Of a stretch of 64,000 bases of DNA, positions 53,964 through 64,000 are shown piece after piece. A model generated the notes under the pieces. It worked only from the letters and a program-made list of their open reading frames with translations, was not told the DNA's origin and ran no database searches. This stretch comes from Symbiodinium natans (lineage: Eukaryota > Sar > Dinophyceae > Suessiales > Symbiodiniaceae), in the NCBI GenBank assembly GCA_905221605.1, contig CAJNDS010002077.1, forward strand, positions 561,501-625,500, read 5' to 3'. The position numbers and the translations under genes were made by a program. How positions within the stretch are numbered: the stretch's first letter is position 1; each line of letters opens with the position of its first letter.

Positions 53964-54150
53964 CCAATCAGTCAGTCAGCGAGTCAGTCAGTCAATCAAT
54001 CAGTCAGCGAGTCAGTCAGTCAGTCCGTCAGTCAGTCAGTCAATCAGTGAGTGTAGGCGTGTGGGCGTGTGGGCGAGTGGGCGAGTGGGCGAGTGGGCGT
54101 GTGGGCGTGTGGGCGTGTGGGTGTGTGGGTGGGTGTGTGTGTGGGTGTTG
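53964..54150. repeat. AGTC and GTGGGC simple repeats
   Basis: AGTCAGTC-type tetramers with GAGTCAGTCAGT periodicity (53970-54047), followed by GTGTGGGC/GAGTGGGC octamers (54055-54125). Confidence 0.95.
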
Positions 54151-54819
54151 GTGTAGCGTCGCTTTTTGATCTACCAAGAAGAAGTGCAACCGACCACTCC
54201 CGCAAGCTCCAAAAGGGCTAGCTATGCTTTCGTGATGCAATCTGTGCAGTAGAGGAAGCGGCCTGAGCGTGTCGGAGCCCAACTTCCCGATCGAGCCAAG
54301 GGCACCGGCACCTGAGAGTTCTTGAACTTTGAACTGTGCCTGGCCTCTTTTGTTAAACAGTTGCTCAGTTGCCCTCACACCACCGCACCGGACAGCTAAG
54401 AATCGAAAAAGAGTCGATCCGAACCTCAGAACGTCTCGGGCGTCGGCTCCAGCTCACCCCCGCACCTCGGACAATCGATGGTCACCATGACAGAAACCGG
54501 AAACAAAACCACTCGAAACAGTAAAAGTTTGAAGCCATGGGCCTGTCCGTTGAATGATGCTAAGTGATGTCTATGTGTGGAAGCTGTGCTGAGTGTGACA
54601 TCCTAAGGACGCTCAGCATTTGCAAGGCGCCCGCTCTAGCAATCTAGTGGTGCTGCGTCTGATGGCACTATGGATTCTCAACAGACGGCACCTGGGACCA
54701 AGAAGCTGCTTAGCTCGAGCCTTTCGGTTGGAACCCAAAAGCACAACCGGACCAGAAAAGCTGCATTCCTGACAGCAGGACGCTATTGTGCGACTCCCAC
54801 ACAAACACGGCTCAACGAC

Positions 54820-55050
54820 TGTCGCCGAGTGCGTTTGCACACACAGGCATGCTGCAACACAAAGGGGGCAACAAGGAGGACATGGGCCCCTGGCACACGG
54901 TGTCCATGCCAGCCAGCAGGGCCTCTCTTGCATGGTCAAAGCCCTCCAGACAAAACAGAAGGACTCGGCGAGGCTAGGGTAGGAGCATCAAGTGCATCAG
55001 TGCCCAGCATGGAGTCCAGGGCCGTCAAAGCCCGGAACAATCTGCGGGGG
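54820..55050 (-). CDS. Minus-strand exons, unidentified
   Basis: An exon after CGCAG (about 54965-55045) reads LFRALTALDSMLGTDALDAP and TLASPSPSVL. A second (about 54890-54945) reads EGFDHAREALLAGMDTVCQG. Both look coding and are probably consecutive exons of one gene together with the frames at 55.2-55.7 kb. No family is recognised. Confidence 0.45.
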
Positions 55051-55068
55051 ATGCTCTCAATCTAACGG

Positions 55069-55138
55069 AATGTAGCGGCATGTCACGGAATGTCACGAAA
55101 TGTCACGGAATGTCACGGAATGTAACGGAATGTAACGG
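55069..55138 (+). repeat. 10-bp minisatellite
   Basis: The unit AATGTCACGG (variants AATGTAACGG and AATGTAGCGG) is repeated about seven times, adjoining the minus-strand exons. Confidence 0.95.
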
Positions 55139-55204
55139 GGAACCCTCAAGCTCACCTCAAAGCAGATGCTTCTTCAAGTATGCCTTCTTGGACCAGGATA
55201 TCCA

Positions 55205-55435
55205 TCAACTGCCTGCACAAAGCTTCATCTCACTTAAGACTTCAAAGCACCCCCTTTTGGTGAACACAACATGCCACCTTCGTCTGGACGGGGCCAAATG
55301 CAACACCACCCTGGCCATGCCGATGGGGGACAGGACCAACTGCACCTCCGCAACGGCTGCCTCGCCACAGCTGCGCTTCGACACAAGCAGTGCGCTTGAC
55401 ACAAGAGAAAACGTGTTCCCGTTTTGGGGGGCGAT
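55205..55435 (-). CDS. Minus-strand coding-like ORF, unidentified
   Basis: The frame reads SSALLVSKRSCGEAAVAEVQ, then LVLSPIGMARVVLHLAPSRR and WHVVFTKRGCFEVLSEMKLC before a stop. It has globular composition with alternating strands and helices and contains no obvious repeat bias. It is likely one exon ending at the stop or with a donor shortly before it. The function is unknown. Confidence 0.45.
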   Translation of the reverse strand: MAPQNGNTFSLVSSALLVSKRSCGEAAVAEVQLVLSPIGMARVVLHLAPSRRRWHVVFTKRGCFEVLSEMKLCAGS

Positions 55436-55486
55436 GATGGCCTGACCGATGGAGTCCAGCTCACAATCCGGAAGCCTGACGTCTAT

Positions 55487-55680
55487 TCATGCCCATACAG
55501 CGTGCCAGGACACACGCTGTCCCGAAACTGCTGAGGCTGGTGCGCGGCCATGGCAGCCACAGCAGCTTGGCACACTCGCGCGCCTTGCCCCGAAGAAATC
55601 TTGGCAAACGTACTGACCACACGAGCCCTGTCATGCAAGAGCTGGTGCCTCTTGCACGACGCTTGGCGGTGCGCAGAGCG
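55487..55680 (-). CDS. Minus-strand coding-like ORF, unidentified
   Basis: The frame reads KRHQLLHDRARVVSTFAKIS, then GQGARVCQAAVAAMAAHQPQ and FRDSVCPGTLYGHE, ending at a TAG (about 55487-55489). It resembles a real C-terminal exon. No family is recognised. It lies just upstream, in transcription order, of the frame at 55205-55435. Confidence 0.4.
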
Positions 55681-55766
55681 TCAGTGTCCTGAGAGCACGC
55701 GCTTGCCGGACAGGCTCGAATCGTCAAAAGGTGCACGTTGTACTGTACTCAGACATGCGGCTGCCA

Positions 55767-56010
55767 ATTCGCCTCGGCTTTTTCCGCACCCCCCCCCCCC
55801 TGGCGCCCTGTGGGACCTGCCCAACCGCTTGGAGGAGGCACAAAAAACACGCCAAAACGGAAAACAAAGGCCAAACCCCACAAATCGGACCTTGCTGGGA
55901 CCTCCCGGGGAACCAGCCTGGAACAAGCCCCTAGAACCCCTGCTAAGACGTTGCACCCGCGTAGGGCCGGCCCGGAGCCGAGGCGGCGAGTGCAAGCGTG
56001 TACAATTATG
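55767..56010. repeat. Dispersed repeat copy B (possible small mobile element)
   Basis: A relative of copy A: AATTCGCCTCGGCTT at the left, a poly-C run (55789-55800), CCCTGTGGGACC inside, GGCCGGCCCGG near the right, then GCCGAGGCGGCG and GCAAGCGTGTACAATTA. The inverted 9-bp ends lie at 55770-55778 and 55977-55985. Confidence 0.6.
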
Positions 56011-56499
56011 GCTGCGATTGACCAAGCTTGTAGATTGTAACGCTTGGCAGCAGCAAATCATCTGTCAACATCGACTTTCCAGGCACTAACGAGTGGAACA
56101 GGGGCGTGAGAACATAAAACTTTCGATGGCTCTCTCTGCTGGACAGCAATTTCCCGAGTTTCTACTGATTCTTGTCTTGCTCCGTGGTTGTCCTCCACAT
56201 GTGCTCTCGTCCCTGCCCTATCCGGCTCACATGACGGCGGGGATTGATCCGAGCATACTGGTGGTCCACATTTTGAGGTGGGCAGGCATGTGCCCACAAA
56301 TGTGCGGACATCCCCTTTCCAATCTAACTGCCACCACTGCCCAGGCTTCAGCCTCAGACTAGATTGCACCGTTCCTCACAACCACCACATTCCCACGATT
56401 GGCTTATTGCTCAGGGCTGGTGACGCTAGGAAATTTAGGGGTCAAGGTCAAGGTCCACGTCAGATCAGCAACAAGCCTCCAAAAAGCAGCACAACAGTG

Positions 56500-56600
56500 A
56501 GGTGGGGCTAGGGACTCCCCAGATGCCATCAGCCCAGGCCTCGGTTTCTGCCGCAAATGCCTCCATCTGCCTCTCCTGAGCTAAACCCTGACTACGCTGA
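56500..56600 (-). CDS. Minus-strand exon-like segment
   Basis: After a TTTAGCTCAG acceptor the frame reads ERQMEAFAAETEAWADGIWG. It is helical and acidic, and it is probably part of the same gene as the exons at 57.2-57.4 kb. The identity is unknown. Confidence 0.4.
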
Positions 56601-57169
56601 GCACTCACCCAGACGGCATGGGGGCCCAGAGGGTGAGAACAAACACAATCCTCTCCTGTGCTACTTGATCCAAAGGCGCCTGCCACCATGACCGGGCGAG
56701 GTGCACATCAATCAGCAAGGCGAGATGACGGGCCTGGAGAACAGCGAATGTGAAGCAAGTCTAGCTGACAGGTTGGTGATTCTCGGCCCGGCCTGGATCT
56801 GTGCGGGGAGGGATAGGCAACCTTGCACTGCTAATCGGCACAACTCTTGCCGCTGAGAAGGATCCATGTCCTTGGCGGGTTCGGTCTAACTTCTGTCCAA
56901 GCATGTCGCAACCCCAAACGCACAAAAACTGCTGAACAAGGCAAAAGACAAACACTTGAACCAAACCCAAATGACCCAAGACCATAAGCTCCCTGAATCC
57001 TGCAAACAACCCTTAACCGCTTAAACGCCTTCAGCAAAGTAGCTAGCCACTGCCAGGTCCAGAGCATAAGCCGTTGTTCTGCAATTGCAGCCTGGCCGGC
57101 CTCCCAGCGCACCGAAAAGCGCCACACAGAAGGCTTGGGGGGGTGTGCAGCGTGCAGGGTTCGGGGTTT

Positions 57170-57400
57170 TTCAGGTTTTTGGACTTTGGGAATTAGAAGA
57201 CCGGATCTCTGAAGCTGCGCCTCCGATCTGCGGCAGAGGAGCTTGCGCATGAGGCGCAAGAACATCCGCGCAACCTGCAACTTGCGTTCTCTCTTCGCTT
57301 TTGCCCCTTTGTGCCTCATGGCCTCATCAGGCAAGAAGCTCAAGAAGATCGGCAAGTCAGGGAAATCGTCCTGTGCTGATGGATGTTCGACTCTCCGCAT
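57170..57400 (-). CDS. Minus-strand exons, unidentified
   Basis: One exon (about 57272-57370) reads DDFPDLPIFLSFLPDEAMRH, then KGAKAKRERKLQ up to a CAG|GTTGCG donor. The next coding-like piece (about 57205-57262) reads RLMRKLLCRRSEAQLQR. The basic KRERK patch and helices give no family. The open frame runs on to 56831 but probably includes introns. Confidence 0.45.
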
Positions 57401-57499
57401 CTACCTCCCATGTGCTGGCCTACCTCCGCCGTGTTGCACCCAGCAGTCTCACTAGCCACTGCCTGACCAAAGCACTCTGCATCCCCAGGCAGGAATTGC

Positions 57500-58487
57500 A
57501 ACTGTTACAAAGTTACTGATGTGTGTTTCAGGCCAATAGCAACTCACACATAGCGACTGCGGCGACCTGACTTGTGTCACAGACGCGACATGCCTCAACC
57601 TCCTGCGAGAGCCGGCTCAGCACCCGCCGGGCTGTTGCAATCGAACTGACTTCTGCATCCTAGCAGCGCTCAACGCCCGGGGAACTTGAGCAACACCAGT
57701 GGAAAATCACTGCAAAGACCCTGCCAAAATACCTTCGACGCCTTCCACCACTGAGGTTTGGAGCAGATGTGCACCCATGGGATGGGACGCGGGGTGGCGG
57801 AGTGCTCGCCGCTAATCCTGAAGGCCCATTTGCATCGAAGCGCATCGCGCGATCGGACTGCGCAGTCCGCCGAAGACTCAGGGCTGGCGCGCGGGGAGGG
57901 GGGGGGGGACATTCAGGACCGCCCGGCCGTCTGAGAGGCGGCTGGCACCCGATTGGGTGGTCGTGGGCAGGAAAGCTTAGGGTTTACACTGTATACAGCA
58001 ATGGCTCGTTGTAAATCCGAAACTGCTTGGCAACGAAGGAGGACCTGGAATGGTGTGCTTTCGAACCCAACTCTGTTGTTAATGGTAACCGATGTGCTGT
58101 CTAGTACATCAAAGAAGCACGTTCATTGTTGACGGTTGCTGGCTTGTATGCTGCCGCAGCGCTGCCAGAGTCACATCTCAGCTGCGTCTTTTCTTGAGTT
58201 GAATATTGCCACGGTGCTTGACTGTAGGCTCCAGGGCTAATTGCCACCATCACATATCTTGATTGCTTTTGTTGCTGCATGGCTGTGATGTATCTTCACG
58301 TTGGTTGCTGAGATGCGAGAGCACAAGAAGCTCGGCTGACATGATATCGAGCAGGGGGCTGGGCTCAGCTGCTGCATCTGCGCAGGTGCCGAGTTGTCTC
58401 ACAAGGCAGTGGCATTAGGCATTCCCCAAGACTATTAATGTTTCAAAGGCTCGCACGCGACAAGCGCAGGGGCATTCTCACCCCCTG
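57500..58487. other. No gene supported
   Basis: Unique sequence with a poly-G run at 57897-57909. No exon with splice support was found. Confidence 0.4.
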
Positions 58488-59213
58488 TTACCTGCTACTA
58501 ACTTCAGCTTGACATGTCTTCAACAGATGCTCGTTGCTGAAGCACACAGTCAAGCCGAATGTGCCGGGCTCCTCTGGTGGGCTTGGTAAAGACTGCTCTG
58601 CGTGGGACCTCAACTCACAAGACCGTGAATTTGGAGCGGCAAGGCTTGATGACAGATGTGCCAATCCCGAAAAGGGCGGCTCTTCGGGGCTTAAGGAGAC
58701 TCTACGAGAGTTGGGGATAAAGAAGGACGGTACTCTTTTGAACTCCCATGTCATTCTTGGCAGGGGTACGCGGGCTACAGTAGCTGAGGAAGTCACGTCA
58801 TCCCCGCACCAAGTATTCGCTGTCGGCAGAAGCATGAGGGGCACTGCGGTGCAAATCATGAAGACAAGTGCAAGATGCTTTTGAGATGCGAAGTCTTGTG
58901 CTGCCACTGCCGGACCACTTGCTTGACTGCTGCACTGCTCGGCTGAGTGTATGGGCGCTAGTCGTCCTTCAAAGCCAAGAATCTGGCAGTTCATGTGTGG
59001 TACCTTGTCATGCCGATTCATGCCGGCACACCAAGCGGCCTTGACCTTACCACACTTCTTGGGTGAACACACGCGGCCATCTGAACATCTGCCAATACCC
59101 CGGGCTCCTGTGAGCATTGAATTGGCAAGTGTGCCAACAACGCCCACACGCGCATGGCAGAAAGCTACGTTTCCAAGTGCAGGCCACTCCACCTTAGGTG
59201 CTTTCGGTACCAC
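58488..59213 (-). CDS. Intronless minus-strand ORF of 241 codons, hypothetical
   Basis: An uninterrupted frame, long for this genome, with a likely membrane segment (HLALVFMICTAVPLMLLPTA). The N-terminal part is Gly/Cys-rich (MVPKAPKVEWPALGNVAFCH). A plus-strand frame of 116 codons (58534-58884) overlaps and is also plausible, so the coding strand is not settled. No domain is recognised. Confidence 0.3.
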   Translation of the reverse strand: MVPKAPKVEWPALGNVAFCHARVGVVGTLANSMLTGARGIGRCSDGRVCSPKKCGKVKAAWCAGMNRHDKVPHMNCQILGFEGRLAPIHSAEQCSSQASGPAVAAQDFASQKHLALVFMICTAVPLMLLPTANTWCGDDVTSSATVARVPLPRMTWEFKRVPSFFIPNSRRVSLSPEEPPFSGLAHLSSSLAAPNSRSCELRSHAEQSLPSPPEEPGTFGLTVCFSNEHLLKTCQAEVSSR

Positions 59214-59896
59214 TACATTGGGCTACACTGACTACATCTGGCATCTCGACCTCTATAGGATTTTTTCTCAGGAGTAAGGACTGAGAGAGAGGCCTGCTCT
59301 AATTCGCTGCGAGGCGGCCTGGCCTGGTCTTCTCTCTTATGAAAAAACTTTCGAAGGGTACTTTGAAAGACTTGAGGCCAGAACTCAGAACCGACCTCTT
59401 GCAGTCCAGTGTGCAAAGGGCAACATCAAGCCACTCAAAGAGTGCAACTTGCGAAGCTCCAAGGTTCTCATGTGTAGAGCAGATGTCTTATTGGAGAGCT
59501 TGACCGGGCACAGTGACAGTGTCCACCACACCGAGATCGTCTGAAGCCACAAGTCAAGAAGTGCCAGTCACTGTACATCAAAGGCTTTCCTTGGAGCTTC
59601 CTAAAAAGATTGGTGGCCTGCAAACAAGTGATTTCAATTACGGTACTGCAGCAGCCCGCACTGGCGTGGGCACCTGCCATCAAATCCAAACGCTTCTGTG
59701 GCAAGACGAGAGTGCACGTTCTTGCACGAAACACAACTGAGAATCTGACTCCTGCTGATGTCGGGTCATGCACGTGGTTGTCCTGCAGTAGGACAGACGA
59801 AACCAACCAGTCTCACATCTAGAGCCGCGCCGTCTCCTGCTTTCCCTTTGTAGGGGTTTTGAGTAACACCTCAGGCTGCCCAAAGACGCGATCCCC

Positions 59897-60136
59897 ATGG
59901 AGGCACAGCTTTATCACAGCTACAGCTCTACATTTGCGGGCGCTTTAGCTGCAGCCATGGCTCCACAGCGACCTCGGGATCTTCCAGAACCTGCTTCAGA
60001 TGGCAACCGCTTCGAGTGGTCCGAGGGACACGTGGAGGCAAGTAGAGTGAAGCCTAAACATGACGAACATGCAAGAAGAAATCGCGCAAAAAAATGGAAC
60101 GGCAACCTGAAATCCCAAAGCGTCCCTTACCCCTAG
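59897..60136 (+). CDS. Small plus-strand ORF, hypothetical
   Basis: A 79-codon frame reads MEAQLYHSYSSTFAGALAAA, then RPRDLPEPASDGNRFEWSEG and a basic end (HARRNRAKKWNGN). The composition is protein-like, but it lies on the strand opposite to the neighbouring genes and has no known motif. Confidence 0.3.
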   Translation: MEAQLYHSYSSTFAGALAAAMAPQRPRDLPEPASDGNRFEWSEGHVEASRVKPKHDEHARRNRAKKWNGNLKSQSVPYP

Positions 60137-60207
60137 ACAGCACAACATGTATAACATGCGCCCGCGCTCCGCTTTCTCGACCCACTCGGCATCCCCCCCT
60201 CATGGTA

Positions 60208-60222
60208 CCCCCCCCCCCCCCC
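60208..60222 (+). repeat. Poly-C tract before the second telomere-like array
   Basis: A C run of about 14 bases, followed shortly by GGGGGGGGG at 60256-60264. Confidence 0.85.
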
Positions 60223-60269
60223 CCAACACTCCCTTCAAACCACTACGAACTACCGGGGGGGGGAGAGAG

Positions 60270-63030
60270 AAACCCTAAGCCTAACCCTGAACCCTGAACC
60301 CTAAGCCCTAAGCCCTAAGCCCTAAAAACTAAACCCACCATGAACCACAAATGGGAAGAGGGAAACCCGAAACCACAACCGCCTTGACCCACAACCCAAA
60401 AAAAAAATGAACCGAAACCTGCCACGAGCCACAAGGGGGCGAGGAGGTAAACCTTAAACCTACACCGCGACCCTCCATGAACCACAGACCTTGCGAGGAA
60501 ACCCTAAACGTAACCGCATTGCCAAACCCTAAACCCGAAACTCTAAACCCACCGTGCAGCACGGAGAGTACCATTAAAACCCTACACACTACAGCCTAAC
60601 CCCTAAACCCCAAACCCACCATACCATGAACGACCCGCGGAGAGGGAGAGCACAGTGAAAACCCCAAACACTACAGCCTAACACCAAAGCCCCAAAACAA
60701 CCATGAACCACAGACCATGAGCCACAGGGGGGGCAGGGGTTACACCTCAACCCTAAAACCTAAACTCCAAACCTGCCATGAACCACTGGGAGTACAGCGA
60801 AACACTACTGCCGAACCCCTAAACTTCAAACCCACCATGAACCACAGACCATGAACCACAGGGGGGCAGGGGCAAAACCCTAAACCTACACCTCAAGCCT
60901 AAACCCTAAACTCTAAACTGATCCACGAGGAGTACAGTGAAAACTCTAAACACTGCAGCCTAATCCCTAAACTCCAAACCCACCATGAACCACAGACCAT
61001 GAACCACAGGGGGGCGGGGGCAAAACCCAAAACCTACACCTCAACCCTAAACCCTAAACTCTAAACCTGCCACGAACCACGGGGGGTACAGTGAAAACCC
61101 TAAACACTACAGCCTAACCCCTAAACTCCAATCCCACCATGAACCACAGACCATGAACCACAGGGGGGCAGGCATGAAACCCTAAACCTACACCTCAACC
61201 CTAAACCCTAAACTCTTAGCCTGCCATGAACCACGGAGAGCACAGTGAAAACCCCAAACACTACAGCCTAACACCAAAACCCCAAAACAACCATGAACCA
61301 CAGACCATGAGCCACACAGAGGCAGGGGTTACACCTCAACCCTAAAACCTAAACTCCAAACCTGCCATGAACCACTGGGAGTACAGCGAAAAACCTAAAC
61401 ACTACTGCCGAACCCCTAAACTCCAAACCCACCATGAACCACAGACCATGAACCACAGGGGGGCAGGGGCAAAACCCTAAACCTACACCTCAAGCCTAAA
61501 CCCTAAACTCTAAACCTGCCATGATCCACGAGGAGTACAGTGAGCCTAATCCCTAAACTCCAAACCCACCATGAACCACAGACCATGAACCACAGGGGGG
61601 CGGGGGCAAAACCCAAAACCTACACCTCAACCCTAAACCCTAAACTCTAAACCTGCCACGAACCACGGGGGGTACAGTGAAAACCCTAAACACTACAGCC
61701 TAACCCCTAAACTCCAATCCCACCATGAACCACAGACCATGAACCACAGGGGGGCAGGCATGAAACCCTAAACTACACCTCAAACCCTAAACCCTAAACT
61801 CTAAGCCTGCCATGAACCACGGGCAGTACAGTGAAAACCCTAAACACTACAGCCTAACCCCTAAGCTTCAAACCCATTATGAACCACAGTCCATGAACCA
61901 CAGGGGGGCAGGGGTGAAACCCTAAACCTACACCTCAACGCTAAACCCTAAACTCTAAACCTGCCATGAACCACGGGGAGTACAGTGAAAACCCTAAACA
62001 CATGAACCACAGACCATGAACCACAGGGGGGCAGGGGCAAAACCCTAAACCTACACCTCAACCCTAAACCCTAAACTCTAAACCTGCCATGAACCATGGG
62101 GAGTACAGTGAAAACCCTAAACACTACAGCCTAACCCCTAAACTCCAAATCCACCATGAACCACAGACCATGAACCACAGGGGGGCGAAACCACACCTCA
62201 ACCCTAAACCCTAAACTCTAAACTGCCATGAACCACGGGAGTACAGTGAAAACCCTAAACACTACAGCCTACCCCCTAAACTCCAAAACCCACCATGAAC
62301 CACAGGGGGGCAGGGCAAAACCCTAAACCTACGCCTCAACCCTAAACCCTAAACTCTAAACCTGCCATGAACCACGGGGAGTACAGCGAAAACCCTAAAC
62401 ACTACAAACCCACCATGAACCACAGACCATGAACCGAGTACAGTGAAACCCCTAAACACTACAGCCTGACCCCTAAACTCCAAACCCACCATGAACCACA
62501 GACCATGTACCAAAAAGAAACAATAATACAACACTAAACCTACACCTCAACCCTAAACCATGAACTCTAAACCGCCATGAACGACGGAGAGTACAGTGAA
62601 ACCCTAAACACTACAGCCTAACCCCTAAACTCCAAACCCACCATGAACCACAGACCATGAACCACAGGGGGGCAGGGGTGAAACCGTAAATATACACCTC
62701 AACCCCAAACTCTAAACCCGCCATGAACCACGGAGCACTGTGAAAACCCTGAACACTACAGCCTAACCCGTAAACCCTGCATGAACCGCAGACAATGAAC
62801 CACAGGTTGGCGAGGAACAGGAAACCCTAAACCTTCGTCTCAACCTCAATCCCTAGACCCACCATGAACCACAGAGAGTACAATGAAAACCCAAAACACT
62901 ATAGCCTAACCCCTAAACCCACCATGAATCACACACCATTAACCACAGGGAAACCCTCAACCTACACCTCAACCCTCAACCCTCAACCCTAAACTCTTAA
63001 CCCATCATGAACCATGGAGAGTAAAATAAT
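60270..63030. repeat. Second telomere-type array with a period of about 150 bp
   Basis: CCCTAAA-type words combined with the phrase CCATGAACCACAGACCATGA in units of roughly 136-155 bp (landmark near 60841, 60988, 61143, 61297, 61438, 61574, 61728 and 61883, and onward). Each unit has a G run (AGGGGGGCAGGGG) and the phrase AGTACAGTGAAAACCCTAAA. It is distinct in period from the array at 21-28 kb. There is no coding content. Confidence 0.93.
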
Positions 63031-63049
63031 GAAAACGCTAAACGCTACA

Positions 63050-63540
63050 GGCGTGCTTGTTGCCCCGCAAGTCATAAGCTACCCCAGCCCCTGGAAGTTG
63101 TCCCGGAGGCGGTTATAAGGGCACAGTGGTATTCAAGAGCCACGTTTTCAACACACCGTACCTTCGAGATGGCCTCTTCCCAGCACCCTCAACACAAGCC
63201 ACAATCATCAAGTGTTGGCCCCCACGCAGGGCGCAGTCTCTTTAAGAGTGCAGCTAGATTACCAGAATCCTTCACACCACCGCACCTTCGAGATGGCAGT
63301 TTCCAAGGAAACCAACATGATTGTCACACGGTCACGACAGCCTAGCCCCTAAGCTCGACTCCCACCATGAACCAGAGACCATGAACCACAAGACAAGGAA
63401 AGGGGGGAAACCCTTAAACCCAACGCCCACCAGGGACAGCATAGGGGGAGGTCTTGCAACTTTTCGGGCTTGGACACCGGCCTGGTTGGGGTCCGGCGCA
63501 TGGTGGTGCTGGTATGCTGCATTATGAGAAGGTACTTGGT
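63050..63540. other. Mixed sequence after the array
   Basis: Contains two related phrases, ACCTTCGAGATGGC (63160 and 63282), each shortly after CACACCAC/CACACCG, suggesting a short duplicated unit of about 120 bp. Otherwise no gene was seen. Confidence 0.45.
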
Positions 63541-63550
63541 CCTATACTCA

Positions 63551-63660
63551 GTCATCTTAGACTTAGACTTGGACTTAGACTCAGACGTAGACTTAGACTG
63601 AGACTTAGACTGAGACTTGAAAAGTAGACTTAGACGTAGACTTTGGATTTGGCTTAGACC
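63551..63660 (+). repeat. GACTTA hexamer repeat
   Basis: About 16 units of GACTTA/GACTGA/GACGTA type. Confidence 0.95.
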
Positions 63661-63914
63661 GCCGCGCGCACAGTGGTTTCGGATATATGTGTGGCCTCTC
63701 GCCGCAGCTCATTCATTCAGGGGTCGGTGCAAGGGAGAGGGGTGCGTTATGGTGTTCAAGCTTGTGTGGGCCTATTGAGCAGAATATGGTCCCTTGCCCA
63801 GCACCCCATCCTTTACACGGGATCCTCCGGACTCAAAGACCCGGCCTTGAGTGATGCTACTGGACCGTCTCTGAACTGGTCAAGCCCTTCTTGGGCGGCC
63901 TGGTTCGCATGGTT

Positions 63915-64000
63915 CAATTTGCGCTAACATGTCAGATTCATGTGCATCCATGCCCCCATAAAGCCCCCATGCCTTGAGATGTTGCTCCAGCTGCTTGAGC
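63915..64000 (-). CDS. Coiled-coil exon entering from the right edge
   Basis: The minus-strand frame at the window edge reads LKQLEQHLKAWGLYGGMDAH and continues ESDMLAQIEPCEPG before a stop. The true exon may end earlier at AAG|GCATGG (a GC donor). It is helical and probably belongs to a gene outside the window. Confidence 0.4.

Noticed and set aside
60270-63030. A CRISPR-like array (regular repeats of about 150 bp)
   Set aside because: The spacing units are themselves repeats, there are no unique spacers or cas genes, and the genome is eukaryotic.
1-64000. tRNA, rRNA, riboswitch or bacterial-type promoter features
   Set aside because: None could be supported by eye; a covariance-model search would be needed to exclude small RNAs.

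Overview
The window looks like nuclear DNA of a dinoflagellate, most likely from the Symbiodiniaceae or a relative. Four lines of evidence support this. The interstitial repeats are of the TTTAGGG/CCCTAAA telomere type. Genes are broken into very short exons (25-204 bp in the models built here) by introns of about 60-240 bp. Most of those introns start with GC or GA instead of GT: of 28 junctions placed by hand, about 17 are GC, 8 GT and 3 GA, all ending in AG. A degenerate copy of the dinoflagellate spliced leader appears to lie just before one long intronless reading frame. Because exons are so short, plain open reading frames hide most genes; the models below were assembled by joining exons in phase and recognising family motifs.

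Layout, left to right. 1-2.5 kb: plus-strand genes, chiefly a PP2C-type protein phosphatase. 2.9-4.87 kb: an AT-rich island unlike the rest. 4.93-8.18 kb: a 3.25-kb intronless plus-strand ORF, probably of retroelement origin, cut by a 100-N assembly gap. 8.6-20 kb: minus-strand exons, including a polypeptide GalNAc-transferase. 21.1-27.9 kb: a degenerate telomere-like array with a higher-order period of about 750-850 bp, interrupted by a 0.75-kb insertion. 28-47 kb: a dense minus-strand series containing an OmpA-like protein, coiled-coil proteins, a complete GT8 glycosyltransferase, a complete calcineurin-B/NCS-like EF-hand protein and an Ala/Pro/Gln-rich protein. 48.5-51 kb: long trinucleotide, poly-G and TTTAGGG-like repeats. 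51-57.4 kb: further minus-strand exons and a pair of related 0.22-0.24-kb repeats. 60.3-63.0 kb: a second telomere-like array with a period of about 150 bp. 63.9-64 kb: a minus-strand exon running out of the window.

Nearly every gene with good evidence from 64 kb down to 8.6 kb is on the minus strand, while those at 1-2.5 kb are on the plus strand. The two blocks converge on the AT-rich island and retroelement at about 2.5-8.6 kb. Convergent ends of unidirectional gene blocks are known domain boundaries in dinoflagellate chromosomes, so this junction is a candidate boundary. The recognised genes do not form one pathway: they are housekeeping-type signalling proteins (PP2C, EF-hand), glycosylation enzymes (GalNAc-T, GT8) and structural coiled-coil proteins. 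Unidentified exon clusters are listed with low confidence, and their boundaries should be read as approximate.
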